Origin: Spiroplasma gladiatoris
GTDB lineage: Bacteria > Bacillota_I > Bacilli_A > Mycoplasmatales > Mycoplasmataceae
Assembly (NCBI RefSeq): GCF_004379335.1
Contig: NZ_CP038013.1
Span: 930,001-994,000 of the forward strand
Direction: 5' to 3'
Length of the DNA stretch: 64,000 bases
This document shows, piece by piece, positions 45,416 to 57,871 of the stretch (position 1 is its first letter; every line of letters starts with the position of its first letter). Position numbers and translations under genes: made by a program. The notes beneath the pieces were generated by a model. It was given only the letters and a program-made list of their open reading frames with translations. It was not told where the DNA came from and searched no databases.

Positions 45416-46680
45416 TAATAATTTCCTCATAAATTAGGGTCAGGTTTTATATTTTCGTCAAACTCCATAGTATAACCGCTATCTTCGTTATATTCTTCAT
45501 CCCTATTATCTAATACGTTATTTTCTTTAATATATTTTCCTAAATCTTTTTTGCTTACTTTACTTTTTTTATTTGCTAGTTTTAAATAATCCATAGCTTC
45601 TTTGGCATTTGAAATATCTCTTTCATTAAAAGTTTTGGCTATTTTTAGTATATAATTTTTTACAATTTTTGATTCATTTTTTAAATAAGAATATTCTAAA
45701 AGACAATTTATAACACCATCTCTTAACTTATACTCTCTTCTTAATGATCTAATTAGTTCTAAAAATACTAAATCTAAACAGTCAACGTTCATTAATAGCT
45801 CTAAAAAGTGAATTGGATCAATAGTTTCCATTTCTTTAATTTTAGCATTAGTTTTAGTTTTTTTATTTAATTCTGGATCAAAATCTAATGATGCTGTATC
45901 TTCATGAACTAAATATTTTGAAGATATAATTATATAAAATTTTTCAATATCTAAATCTACTTCTTGTTCGTCATAAGCCTTTATTAAAGCATCAATAATA
46001 GTCTCTTCTGTTAAATTATATGATAAATAAACTTCTTCAATTACATTTTTTAATTTTTCATTTTCCTTAGAAACACAAATGTTTTTATTTTGAAGATTTT
46101 TAAATATACTTTCAAAATCTAATCCTTCCAATAATACATTAGTTTTTTTAGGTCGAGTTTGTATTTTTGAATAAACTTCTTCTTTTAAGTTTTTATTAAA
46201 TTCTTCAAAAACTTCTAAAAACTTTGATGAAGTATTTTTATAATCACTTTCGTTTGCACAATTATCTTCTTTAAACATTAATTGTGCAATTTCATAATTT
46301 TTTTTTCCAATTTTTTCTAAAAGAGCAGAGTTAAACAAACTATACTCAAAAAACTGTTTTGGTTCTAATGGGGGGTAAATATTAAAAATTTTAGCTTCAT
46401 TAATTTTACTTTGTAATGTAACCACTAACCCCATTGCTTCTAATTTTTTAATAGCTCAACTTAATTGATCTGAACTTAGCATTGATAACTTTATTAATCT
46501 ATCTTCATTATAAAATTCTTGCTTTTGAAGTTGTTTTATAACTTCTGCTTCATTAATTAGTAATTTATAAATAGCTAAGCTTTTTAAACCAATAATTGGT
46601 TGATATAAATAAGTTAGGACTTTATCATCTAAAATGTCTATCCTATTTTTTAAAAAAACTTTATATTCAAATTTTCTCAT
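45415..46680 (-). CDS. dnaB: Replication initiation/restart protein DnaB (Firmicute type)
   Basis: DnaD/DnaB-family primosomal protein that helps load helicase at origin and restart sites, 421 aa. I chose ATG 46678-46680 (MRKFEYKVFLKNRIDILDDK). Winged-helix segment near residues 30-95 (LTYLYQPIIGLKSLAIYKLL), and DnaD-like C-terminal part with IDALIKAYDEQEVDLDIEKFYIII. With UGA as Trp the frame passes a UGA and ends LWGNY at 45415, which makes a TAATG overlap with dnaI. Acidic C-terminus. Assignment relies on synteny as much as on sequence. Confidence 0.85.
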
Positions 46681-46766
46681 AACAGTCCTATCCTCCACTA
46701 TTGATATTATTTAAATTAAAGAAAAATTAAATAGATTTGATAACTTTTAATAACTATGAATAATAA

Positions 46767-46824
46767 TGTGAATAACTCGAAAGAAAAACTAGTATGAATA
46801 CTAGCTTTTTAAGAGTTATCCACT
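46767..46824. promoter_or_regulatory. Two DnaA-box-like sites flanking a nested hairpin
   Basis: On the minus strand TTATTCACA (46767-46775) matches the TTWTNCACA consensus exactly; on the plus strand TTATCCACT (46816-46824) misses only the last base. They lie in opposite orientation around the terminator hairpin, upstream of dnaB. Such sites could bind DnaA, but AT-rich sequence yields chance matches. Confidence 0.35.
46771..46819 (-). terminator. mutM terminator with nested stem
   Basis: Inner stem CTAGTA-TGAA-TACTAG flanked by A5 and T5. An outer arm AATAACTC / GAGTTAT could extend it. It follows the mutM stop on the minus strand and precedes dnaB. Confidence 0.75.
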
Positions 46825-46831
46825 TATAAAA

Positions 46832-47659
46832 TTAATATTGACAAGTTTTACAATAATAAGTTCCTCTTCCATTCACTTTTAATTTTATAATTTCATTGCC
46901 ACATTCATAACATTTTTTACCTTTTCTGGTATGGACTTTTAGCTCGTTTTGAAATTTTCCATCAATTCCTTGTTCTGGTTGATAACTATCAATTGTGGTT
47001 CCCCCAAGTTCAATTGATTTTTTTAAAATCTTTTTAGAAGATTCTATGATTCTTTGATAGTCCTTTGGTTTTAAAAAATTACCTGTAATTAAAGGACTTA
47101 TTTTTGCATCAAATAAAATTTCATCTGCGTATATGTTACCAATTCCAGCAATAATTGTTTGATCTAAAAGCATTGTTTTTATATGTCTTGTACTTTTTGA
47201 CATTTTTTCATATAAATAGTTGCTATTTGCTTCTAATACGAAAGGTTCAGGTCCTAATTTTTTAATAGGATTATTGCTTTTATAATCATTTAAATCTTGC
47301 AAATCAAAAGTACCAAATTTTCTAGTATCATGATAATTTAAAATTTTATTATTTGATAAATGAAACGTTGCTAAAACATGTTTTTTATCATAAACTTCGT
47401 TTTTATCATATAAAAATCATTTACCTTCCATTCTTAAATGGCTAATCAACACTTTATCTTCTAAAACAAAAATTATATACTTTGCAATTCTTTGAATATC
47501 GCTAATTTTTCTATTTTCAATTTGTTTTTGAAAATCTAATACGCTAATATTTGTTTTAATAATTTTAGGATAAAATATCTCAACTTTATTAATTATTAAG
47601 TTTAAAACTCGTTTTTTTAAAGATTTTACAACAGTTTCTACTTCAGGCAGTTCTGGCAT
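46832..47659 (-). CDS. mutM: Formamidopyrimidine-DNA glycosylase
   Basis: Base-excision repair enzyme for oxidised purines (8-oxoG), 275 aa. Catalytic N-terminus PELPEVETVV with the essential Pro1 and Glu2 after Met removal, HLRMEGKWFLY, then the helix-two-turn-helix DQTIIAGIGNIYADEILFDA. The zinc finger at the end is CYECGNEIIKLKVNGRGTYYCKTCQ. It lies 13 nt after polA, a conserved Firmicute pair. Confidence 0.97.
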
Positions 47660-47672
47660 ATAATCACCTCTC

Positions 47673-50372
47673 TTATTTTAACTCATACCAAGTATGGCCA
47701 ACTCCATCATTAACTTCTAATTTAACAAGGCTTTTTCTATTCTTTTTAGCAATACTTAAAAGTTTATCATAAGCATTAATCATTGCTTCTCTTACTAAAT
47801 TCTTAACTTCTTCAACCGCATCTTCTTTTACAACTAAAATAACTTCATCGTGAATCTGAGCTACTAATTTAGCTTGGTAATTATTTGTATTTAATATTTT
47901 AAAAATATCAATCATTGCAACTTTTAAAATATCTGCAGCTGTTCCTTGAATTGGGGCATTAATTGCCGCTCTTTTTCCAAACTCTCTGATCATATGATTA
48001 GAACTTTGTAACTCATAAACATATCTTCTTCGATTAGCCATTGTTTCTACAAAGCTATTTTTTTGACACTCTTCAAGTATTTTATCTTTATATTCTTGTA
48101 CCTTGGGAAAAGTTTTGTTATAGGCACTTATATACTCTTCGGCTTCATATTGAGAAATTTTTAAGTCTTTTGCAAGTCCAAATTTTGTTAATCCATAAAG
48201 AATACCAAAATTAAATACTTTTGCAACTCTTCTTTGGTCGCTTGAAACTTTTTCATCAGAACTTAAGCCAAAAATATTTCTTGCTGCAAGTTCATGAATG
48301 TCTTGATCATTTTTATAAGCTTCAATCAATGTTTGTTCGTTAGCAACGTCTGCTAAAACTCTTAGTTCAATTTGAGAATAGTCAAAACTTAAAAAAGTGT
48401 GACCTGGTTGAGAAATAAATATTTTTCTAACCTTTCTTTGTTCTTCGTCTCGTATCGAAATATTTTGTAGGTTTGGGTCTGTTGAACTTAGCCTACCAGT
48501 GTTTGTTGTTGTTTGATTAAAAATTGAGTGAACTTTGTTTTGATTATTAATATATTTTTCAAATCCTTTTAAATATGTAGAATATAATTTTGAATACTTT
48601 CTAATCTCTAAAACCTTTTCAATAATTTTATGATTACCCAGTAACCCTTCTAGAGTTTCTCTATCTGTACTACCCTTGTTTAAATTTCTCAAATTTAGTT
48701 TTGAAAATAATAATTCTTTTAATTGTTTTGGGCTACTGTAATTAATAGGTTCAATATCTTCTTCTTTTAATATATCGTTAGCTTCATTTTCTAAACGATT
48801 TAATAATTCTAAAATATTGTTGGTTTGTTTTTCTAATTCTTCTCTATTTATTAATACTCCTTCATATTCCATATCTAATAGCACATAACTAAATGGTAGT
48901 TCAATTTCTTGATATAAATCATATTGATTTGTTTCTTTTAACAACTCAATTATTTTTTCATGTGTTTGTTTAATTAAATCTGATTTTCTTAACAAATAGT
49001 TAACTTTTTTGCTTTCTTCAACTGCTTTTGTTTTTTTAACACCCTTACCAAATATTTCATCAAACGTTTCAATTTCTAAAGAAGAATCAACTAAGTTAAT
49101 GTGTGATTCAAAATTTGATTTTACATTTGAGTTTAAAACATAACAAGCAATCATCATATCATAGATAAATTTATTAATATTTATCTCATATCCTAATTTT
49201 TTTAAAACGTATGCTGTTTTTTTAATATCATAAGTATAAAAATAATTTTCTAATAAAAACTTTTGCAGGTTGTTGTCAATATTTTTTTCTTGTCAATTAA
49301 AAATATTTACTTCTTGTTGATTTTCAAAATTGTAATAGAAGTTTCCTTTTTCATTTACAATACTCATTCCTATTACATCTGGATTATGATAGTTGTCATT
49401 TAAAACTTCTAAAAAAATAAAATTATTTTTATCACTATAAGAAGAATTTCAACTTGATACTTTTTGATAGTCTTTTGTTTGTTCTGCTGATTTTTCATTA
49501 TAAAATTCGTTTAAGTATTTTTTTACCAAAGAAACCATTTCGTACTTCATAAAAAAATCTTTTAAGTTATTAAAATCGATTTTTGTTTCTTTAAATTTAA
49601 AGTCTTCAAGAATAATTTCTTTATAAATTGTTGCTATTTCTTTTGATAGAAATGCATCTAGTTTTCCATCAATTAGCTTTTGTTTTTTTACTCCTGAAAC
49701 TTTATCGATATTTGCATAAATTTCTTCTAAGTTTTTAAATTGTTGTAGTAATTCTTTAGCGGTTTTTTCTCCTATTCCAGCAACACCTTTAATATTATCT
49801 GAAGAGTCTCCTCTTAAACCTTTATAATCAATTACTTGTTCTGGTAAAATTCCTCATTTTTCAAATAACTTTTCTCTATTATAAGTTGTAAGATCGCTTG
49901 TTCCTATTTGAGGAGCTATAACAAAAACATTATCAGAAATTAATTGATACATATCTTGATCACTTGTTAAAATATCGATTTCATATTCATAACTATTATT
50001 GATCATATGAGCAATTGATCCAATTATGTCATCTGCTTCATAACCTTCAAGCTCAAATCAATCAATATTTGCATTGCTTAGAAACTCTCTAACAATAGGA
50101 AACTGTTCAATTAGTTCTGGTGGAGTTTGTTTTCTTCCAGCTTTATAAGTTTTTAATTTATCATGCCTGAATGTTTTTTTACCTTTATCAAAAGCTACTT
50201 TAATATCAAAATAATCGTTTTTTTGCACAATGTTTAAAAGCATATTTATGAAAGAATAAACTGCATTAGTTGGCACACCACTTTTAGTTGTTAAATTTGC
50301 TCTTCCATAAGAACTGTAAAATGCTCTAAATATTAAAGCGTTTCCATCTACTAATAAAATTCTTTTTTTCAT
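47673..50372 (-). CDS. polA: DNA polymerase I
   Basis: Repair and Okazaki-fragment polymerase, 899 aa. The 5' nuclease domain (1-~290) has EGYEADDIIGSIAH, LTSDQDMYQ and GDSSDNIKGVAGIGEKTA. The middle region (~300-470) lacks the DxE exonuclease motif (FIFLEVLND instead of a D.E pattern), so no proofreading is expected. The polymerase domain has DYSQIELRVLA (residue ~664), RRVAKVFNFGILYG (~714) and QIHDEV (~840). Many UGA Trp codons. Starts 18 nt after dnaE. Confidence 0.97.
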
Positions 50373-50390
50373 AATTTCTTTTCCATTCTA

Positions 50391-53369
50391 TTAAAAAGTA
50401 TTCATAACCTCTAATAACAAAGCGCTCATTTTATTGTTATAAACTTGAGTTTTTACTTTTCAAATTGCTTTTTTTGATAATTCAATGTTTTGTTTTATTT
50501 TTTCATACAATGAAGCAAAAATTGTTACTCTAATTTCTCCTGTTTCATCACTAACATCAACAAAACTCATTTGTCCACCGTTTTTATCTGCTTTAGTTAC
50601 AATATTATCTATTGTAACTAATAAATCACATACAAGATTTTCTTTTTTTAGATTTGTTATATAAAACAAATTTTCTTTTTTTGCTAATTTATCTCTAATA
50701 ATTGTTAAAGGATGAGAACTAATATAAAAACCTAAATACTCTTTTTCATAATAGGCTAATTCGTCTGGTGAGTCTTTTCTGATTGGAATATCAATATTTT
50801 CTATTTCTTTTGTGTTCATAAAACTAATACTATTAGCTAATCCTTTAATATGTTTATAAAATTTAATCAAAGACTTTCTGGGTACATTATAACAATCAAA
50901 AGCACCTGTATAGACTAATGATTCATATTTTTGATCTGTAAGTCCGTTATCAAAAAGTTTCGCTAAGATTGTTATCAAATTATTAAATGCTATTTTATTA
51001 GTTTTATAAATAGTTTTTATTTTATTTAAAAAATCATTTCCTATTCCCTTGATAACTGTTAAAGGTATATTTATCCCATTCTTAGAAAAATAATATATTG
51101 TGTTTGGATTTTTTATACTTGGTCCATTAATTTTGTAGTTGTGTTTTTTTAACTCATTTAAATATTTTGAAGTTTTATTTTCGTTTCTTAAAACACTATT
51201 TAAAAGTGCGCAATAAAATTGTGCTGTATGATTAGTTTTTAAGTAAGCCATTCAGTATCCAATTAATGAATAAGCAATTGCATGAGATTTATTAAATCCA
51301 TACTCAGCAAATTTTTCAATATAATGTCAAAGTTCTTCTGCTTTATGTTGGTTATAATTGTTTTTTATAGCCGCACTTATAAAATCATTTTTAAATCGAT
51401 CCATTAATTTTGCGTCTTTTTTTCCCATAGCTCTTCTAACTATGTCTGCTTTTCCTAAACTAAAATTTGCAACTCGTTTTAAAATCTCCATAACTTGTTC
51501 TTGATAAACAATAATACCATAAGTAGGTTCAAGTATATCTTCAATATTGTTATCAATTATATAATTTTTTGTTTTTGAATTTTTTCTTTTGATGTAAGTA
51601 GGAATATTTTCTTTAGGTCCAGGTCTAAATAATGAACTTGTAATTGCAATTTCGTCAATTGAATTTACTTTCATTTTAACAAGAACATCTGTCATACCTT
51701 CAGATTCTAATTGAAATATTCCTGTAGTTTCTCCACTTTTTAATAAGTCAAAAGTGTTTTTATCGTTTAAATTAATTTTATTAAGATTAATTTTTTCTCC
51801 TTTAGATAATTTAACAGCTTCAATAACTTCTTGAATTATCGATAAATTTCTTAAACCTAAAATATCAGTTTTTATAAGTCCGATACTTTCTAAATAGTTC
51901 ATTGAATATTGTGTTTGTAAAATTCCATTAATACCAACTTTAGTTGGTACAATTTGTCAGATTTTTTCATCACAAAAAACAACTCCGGCTGCATGAGTTC
52001 CTGTTTGTCTTGGTAAACCAATAATTTTTCTAGTTACCTCAAAGATTTGAGGATATTTAGTTTCATATTTTTGTAATATTTTTGAGTCTTCTAAGGCTTT
52101 TTGTAAATCAATAACGTTTCTTTCGTTAACTTGTTTTGTCATATGATTAATATCATCAATATCAATTTCAAAAACTCTACCACAATCTCTTAATGCATTT
52201 TTTATTCCAATTGTTTGAAAAGTTGTAATTGTTGCAAAATGGTCTTTACCATATTTAGAATATAAATATTCTAAAATTTCTTCTCTTCGATCATCTTGAA
52301 AATCTATATCAATATCTGGCAAAGTAACTCTATCAATGTTTAAAAATCTTTCAAAAAGTAACCCGTACTGGATTGGATCTAATTTAGTAATTCCAAGCAA
52401 GTAAGAAACTAAACTACCTGCAGCAGATCCTCTTCCTGGACCCACTAAAATATTGTTTTGATTTGCAAAAGTTATCATATCACTTACTATTAAAAAATAA
52501 TCTTCAAACCCCATTTTGAAAATAACTTCTAATTCCATATCTAATCTCTTTTTATATATTTCATTATTTAATTTTAGTTGTTCTAAATTTTCAATGCAAA
52601 TCATTCTTAAATAATTATTTGAAGGCATATTTTTTGAGTTTGGATAAGTAAGAAAATGATTTTTATAATCATTAATAACATTTAATTCAACTTTTTTGAT
52701 AATTTTTTCAATATTATAATTATGTATTTTCAAATCAATATATTTTTCTAGATCTTTACTCGCTAAATAATAATTACTTTCTAAATCACTAATTTCTTGC
52801 AAAGTTTTTGCTTCACCAATTGCATTGATAACTTTATAAACAAAATAATCTTTTTCATAAAGATTATTAATGCGACTTGCAAAAACTCTATTTTCTTCTT
52901 TTACATACTGGTAATTATTTTTTGTAACTCCTAAATAAAAATTATCTTTAATTTTTGTTTTTAACGACTCAATATAATCACTTCTATTTTCAGCATTAGG
53001 ACTAAAAATTACAATTACATTTTCAAAATCTTGTTTAAAAATTTCTATTTCTAATTCTTCTATATTTTCTTTATCCATATTCAAAAGAAAAGAAGATAAG
53101 TAACTAATTACTTTATAACCCTTGTTATTTATTGCATAAAAGGTTATTAATCCATAAGTTAATAAAAAACAAACTCCAATTATTGGCTTAATATCGTTTT
53201 TTTTAGCTAAGTTTTCAAATTCTGCAGCTCCATACATTGAGTTTAATTCAGAATAAAACCCAACTTTTAAATTATTATTTTTTAAAAAGTCAATATAATC
53301 TTGAGGTTTTATTGTTGATTTTAAAAAATTGTAGCAAGAATGAATGTTAATTAAATTTGTATATTCCAT
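50391..53369 (-). CDS. dnaE: DNA polymerase III alpha subunit DnaE (short)
   Basis: Replicative polymerase of the DnaE class, 992 aa, likely working with a PolC elsewhere. AAAGAGG precedes ATG 53367-53369. The PHP domain at the N-terminus is decayed: INIHSCYNFL replaces the HxH metal motif and the TDHG motif is lost (GFYSELNSM). The catalytic palm has GPGRGSAAGSLVSYLLG and LPDIDIDFQDDRREEILEYL. Further conserved parts are GIFQLESEGM, FRPGPKENIPTY, ADIVRRAMGKK and FNKSHAIAYSLIGYWMAYLK. A C-terminal OB fold (VTIDNIVTKADKNGGQMSFV) ends the protein. The UGA codons are conserved Trp. Confidence 0.97.
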
Positions 53370-53410
53370 AAAAAAACCTCTTTAAACTATATTTATTTTA
53401 ACAAAATAAC

Positions 53411-53439
53411 AAAAAAAACCTTATTTTCTTATAAGGTTT
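53411..53439 (-). terminator. Terminator of the purine operon
   Basis: AAACCTTAT-TTTCTT-ATAAGGTTT followed on the minus strand by a T8 run, 12 bases after the purD stop. It separates the pur operon from dnaE. Confidence 0.9.
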
Positions 53440-53451
53440 GTTACATATATT

Positions 53452-54714
53452 TTATTTTCCTATGTCTTTTCTGTAATAAAAGTTTTCAAATTCACAACTT
53501 ATAACTTTTTTGTAAGCTTTTTTAACAGCCTCAGACATTTTTAGGTCTTGATTATAAACAAATAAAACTCTTCCACCATTACTGTTAAAAACATTATTTT
53601 CCTTATCAAATGTTGTTCCCATGTGAAATATATTACTATCAGCAAAAATGTTTTTATTTGTAAGTTTTAAGTTATTAATATGTGATTTTGGATATCCTTG
53701 ACTCGCAATGGTTATTCCAACAACATAATTTTTACTCCACAGAAGCTGACTAGTTTTATTTTCTATTAAGTTTAAAATAATTTCAATTAAATCACTTTCT
53801 AATGCAGGCATTAAAACTTCAGTTTCCGGATCTCCAAATCTACTATTAAATTCAATCACTTTAACTTGATTATCTTTTGTAAGTATTAATCCAGCATATA
53901 GAACACCTTTATAATAAATATTTTCTTGTTTTAAAGCTTCAATAGTTTTTTTTATAATTTCATTTTTACTATACTCAATAATTTCTTTTGTAACATAATC
54001 AACTGGTGTGTAGCATCCCATACCACCTGTGTTTTCCCCTAAATCATTATCATAAATTTTTTTATAATCTTTTGCAGGTTGTAAATAAATTATACTATCT
54101 CCATTAACTAAAGCTAAATGACTAAATTCTTTTCCTTCTAAAAACTCTTCAATTACAACACCTTGTTTGTCATTGTTAAAAATATTTTTTTCTAAAATAT
54201 TTTTAACAATGACAATTGATTCTTCTAAAGTTTTAGTAACAAAAACACCTTTACCACTTGCAAGTCCATCATTTTTAATAACAATTGGGAACTTATTATT
54301 ATATTTTAAATACTCTATCGCTTCATTAGCAGAAGTAGTTGAAAAAAAATTAGCAGTTGGTATTTTATATTTTTGCATTAAAGTTTTTGAAAAAATTTTA
54401 GAAGCTTCAATTTGAGATGCTTGTTTTGAAGGTCCAAAAATTTTTAACTCATGTTTTTCAAACAAATCAACTACACCATTTGCTAAAAAAGCCTCATCTC
54501 CAACAATTGTTAAATCTATACTATTGTGTAGAGCGAACTCTAAAATTGAGTTCATATTATTAAAATCTATATTATTTTCAACAATAGCACAATCTTTAAT
54601 ACCATCGTTGCCTGGGATTACAAATACTTGATTACAAAGTTTAGATTCTTTACATTTTCTAGCAAGAGCGTGTTCTCTTCCACCTTTTCCTAATATCAAA
54701 ATATTTTTTTTCAT
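53452..54714 (-). CDS. purD: Phosphoribosylamine-glycine ligase
   Basis: ATP-grasp enzyme making GAR from phosphoribosylamine and glycine (step 2 of purine synthesis), 420 aa. I chose ATG 54712-54714 (MKKNILILGKGGREHALARK). ATP-grasp motifs include IVIKNDGLASGKGVFV, VVIEEFLEGKEFSHLALVNG, DLGENTGGMGCYTPV and VIEFNSRFGDPETEVLMP. It starts one base after the purH stop and is the last gene of the operon. Confidence 0.98.
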   Translation of the reverse strand: MKKNILILGKGGREHALARKCKESKLCNQVFVIPGNDGIKDCAIVENNIDFNNMNSILEFALHNSIDLTIVGDEAFLANGVVDLFEKHELKIFGPSKQASQIEASKIFSKTLMQKYKIPTANFFSTTSANEAIEYLKYNNKFPIVIKNDGLASGKGVFVTKTLEESIVIVKNILEKNIFNNDKQGVVIEEFLEGKEFSHLALVNGDSIIYLQPAKDYKKIYDNDLGENTGGMGCYTPVDYVTKEIIEYSKNEIIKKTIEALKQENIYYKGVLYAGLILTKDNQVKVIEFNSRFGDPETEVLMPALESDLIEIILNLIENKTSQLLWSKNYVVGITIASQGYPKSHINNLKLTNKNIFADSNIFHMGTTFDKENNVFNSNGGRVLFVYNQDLKMSEAVKKAYKKVISCEFENFYYRKDIGK

Positions 54715-54715
54715 A

Positions 54716-56257
54716 TTAATGTTTAAAGTGTCTAACATTTGTAAATATCATCACTAGTCCTTTTTCATTAGCTAAGTCAATTGAATCTTGGTCTTTTAAA
54801 GAACCTCCCGGTTGAATTATTGCTTTAATTTTATATTGACTTGCAAGTTCAACAACATCGTTAAAGGGCAAAAATGCATCACTAGAAAGTATGGCATCAT
54901 TTGCTTTTGTTCCTGCTTGTTCTAAAGCAATTTTAGTAGAACCGATTCGATTCATTTGTCCAGGACCAACTCCAACAGTTTGAAGATTTTTTGTAATAGC
55001 AATTGCATTTGATTTTACGTGCTTAACTACACAAAATGCAAAATAAGCTTCTTCTAATTCTTTATCACTTAAATGATTATTAGTTACAGTTTTTCACTCA
55101 CTGGTTTTATGTTTAAAATTATCTTTTTGTTGAACAAGCACGCCTTGATCGATTGATACATATTGATATTTATTAATATTTAAATTTTTATTTAAAAAAT
55201 CTAGTTTTAATAAACGTAAATTTTTCTTTAGACTTAAGATTTCTAAAGCATCTTGATCAAAATCTTGTGCTATTATAATTTCTAAAAATATTTTACTTAG
55301 TTTTTCTGCAACTGCTTTGTTAATAATTTGATTTGTTGCAAGTATTCCTCCAAATATAGAAATCGAATCACTATCATACACTTTATCTCAAAGTTCTTCA
55401 ACACTACCTTTGATTGCAACTCCACATGGATTTAAATGTTTTATACCAACCATACAACTATAATCATTTAAATCTTTTACAATATTAATTGCACTATTTG
55501 CATCTAGTAAATTATTATATGAAAGTTGTTTACCATGTAATTGAGTTGCATTGCTCAAACTTATTTCTTCAAAGTAATTATCTTGATATCATGCAGCAAT
55601 TTGGTGAGGATTTTCTCCATATCTTAAATCTTCTTTTTTAGAATACGATAAAGTTATTTGTTCTGGTAAATGTGTATTTGAGCTTTTTGTAAATAAGTAG
55701 TTTGCAATTAGTGAGTCATAGCTTGAAGTATGAGCGAATGCTTTTTGTGCTAATCAAGTTTTTAATTCCTTGGTATCTTCATTTGATTTTAAAACATTTA
55801 TAACTTTTTGATAATCATTGATATCACATATTGTTATTACATCTTTGTAATTTTTAGCAGCAGCTCTTATTAAACTCACTCCTCCAATATCAATATTTTC
55901 AATTATATCTTCATGTGTATTTTGCATGTTTTTAACTGTTTTTAAAAAAGGATATAAGTCAATAGCAACTATATCGAAATAATTAATTTTATGTTCTTCC
56001 ACTTGTTTAATATGTTTTTCATTATTTCTAATAGATAAGATTCCTCCGTACAACATTGGATGAAGAGTTTTTACTCTACCATCTAAAATTTCTGGAAAGT
56101 TAGTTATATCTTCAACTTTGATAGCTTCAATTTTATTCTCTTTTAAATAATTATAAGTCCCCCCAGTTGTGATAATTTGATAACCTAGACTATTTAAATC
56201 TTTTGCAAACTCTAAGACATTGGTTTTGTCAAATACAGATATCAATGCATACTTCAT
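54716..56257 (-). CDS. purH: AICAR transformylase / IMP cyclohydrolase
   Basis: Bifunctional enzyme for the last two steps to IMP, 513 aa. The N-terminal cyclohydrolase (1-~195) has [50 protein letters not shown] and [12 protein letters not shown]. The transformylase part has [67 protein letters not shown] and the end [28 protein letters not shown] sits inside the purN end. The GVGPGQM and KHLNPCG motifs are those of functional enzymes. Confidence 0.98.
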
Positions 56258-56258
56258 T

Positions 56259-56831
56259 TTATATTTCTCCTTTAATTATTTTATTCATTATTTGTCAATA
56301 ATATTTGTGTTCTTGTTTTTGAATTCTTTTTTTTAAAGAATCATGTGTGTCTTTTTTAAAAACTCTCACTGCTTTTTGAAAAATGATTTCTCCTGCATCC
56401 ATTTCTATATTTACATAATGAATTGTAAATCCAGATAAATAAACTTTATAATCTAAAGCATATTGAATTGCATCTTTTCCTTTAAAACTTGGAAGTAGTG
56501 AGGGGTGTGTATTAATTATTTTGTTATTATATTCATCTAACAAAATGTTAGTAATCATTGTCATATATCCTGCTAAGAATATATAATCAATATTTTCTTT
56601 TTTTAGGGTCTTCAAAATGTCTCTTTCATATTCATTTTTATCTTCATAATCTTGTAGTAAAAAATTATAATTTTTAATATTATTAATTTTAGCTCTTGTT
56701 CTTGCATAACAATTTTGTTTATTAGTTATTAAAATTATTTTATCTACAATAAGTTTTTTTGTTTTAAATGCATCTATTATTGATTGAAAGTTGCTTCCAT
56801 CACCTGAAGCAAAAATAGCAATATTAGTCAT
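56259..56831 (-). CDS. purN: GAR transformylase PurN
   Basis: Folate-dependent formylation of GAR (step 3), 190 aa. N-terminal [18 protein letters not shown] binds the phosphate. The active site has [18 protein letters not shown], with catalytic Asn and His, and [16 protein letters not shown] with Asp. A UGA Trp follows YY near the end, and the frame closes with KIIKGEI at 56259. It overlaps purM by eight bases (ATGACTAA). Confidence 0.97.
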
Positions 56832-57870
56832 TTATTAACTCAATCTTTGTTTTGCTATTGTTTATAATTTCTCCAATAATATTTGCTTTGTAATCTTTAA
56901 ATCCATTAATAAAGTTTGCAATTTTTTTAGCTTCTTCATTATCAGCAATAATTATAAAACCAACACCCATATTAAAAACATTGTACATTTCATCTTCTGA
57001 AATATTTCCTAGTCTTTGCATTAGTTTAAAAATATTTTGACTTTTAATTTTTGTTTTGTTAATTTTTGCACTTAATCCATTTGGAATTACTCTAGGGATA
57101 TTTTCTATAAATCCACCTCCGGTTATGTTTGCCATTGCATTTATTTTAAAATTTTGATTTTGCAATTCACTAATTATGTCAACATAAATTTTTGTTGGTT
57201 TAAGTAATTCTGTTATTAAATTTGTTTCCAACTCTTCAAATTTATGATCATAGTTATAATTATGATCTTTAAAAAATATTTTTCTTACCAATGAATAACC
57301 ATTTGAATGTATTCCAGAAGAATTTATAGCAATTATTTTGTTATTTTCTTTTACATTTTTTTTATAATCAATTAGTTTATCTTTTTCAACAACTCCAGTT
57401 ATAAAGCCTGCTAAGTCATAATGATTTTTAATATACATATCTTTCATTTCCGCAGTTTCGCCACCCAACAAGGTACAGTTACTTTGAATACAACCATCAA
57501 CTATTCCTGTAATTATATCTGTAATAATTTCTAAATTTATTTTTTCTACTGCAATATAATCTAAAAAATATAAAGGTTTTGCTCCGAGTGTTAAAATATC
57601 ATTTACACACATTGCTACTAAATCAATTCCAATGGTTTTGTGTTGATTTGCCTCAATTGCTAATAATAATTTAGTCCCAACTCCATCAGTACCTGAAACT
57701 AAAACTGGTTTTTGATAATTTAAACTTGATAGGTCAAAAATACATCCAAAACTTCCAATATTATTTGAAAGCTTTGTATCAAACTTTTGAGCAACTATTT
57801 TTTTTATTCATTCAACAACTTCATAACCTTTATGAATGTCAACTCCTGATTTTTTATAATTATCACTCAT
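56824..57870 (-). CDS. purM: AIR synthetase PurM
   Basis: Closes the imidazole ring of AIR (step 5) with ATP, 348 aa. I chose ATG 57868-57870 (MSDNYKKSGVDIHKGYEVV), one base after the purF stop. Motifs are VLVSGTDGVGTKLLLA, IGIDLVAMCVNDILTLGAKPLYFLDY, CTLLGGETAEM, INSSGIHSNGYSLVRK and NITGGGFIENIPRVIP. A UGA Trp lies near residue 20. Its end overlaps purN. Confidence 0.98.
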
Positions 57871-57871
57871 T

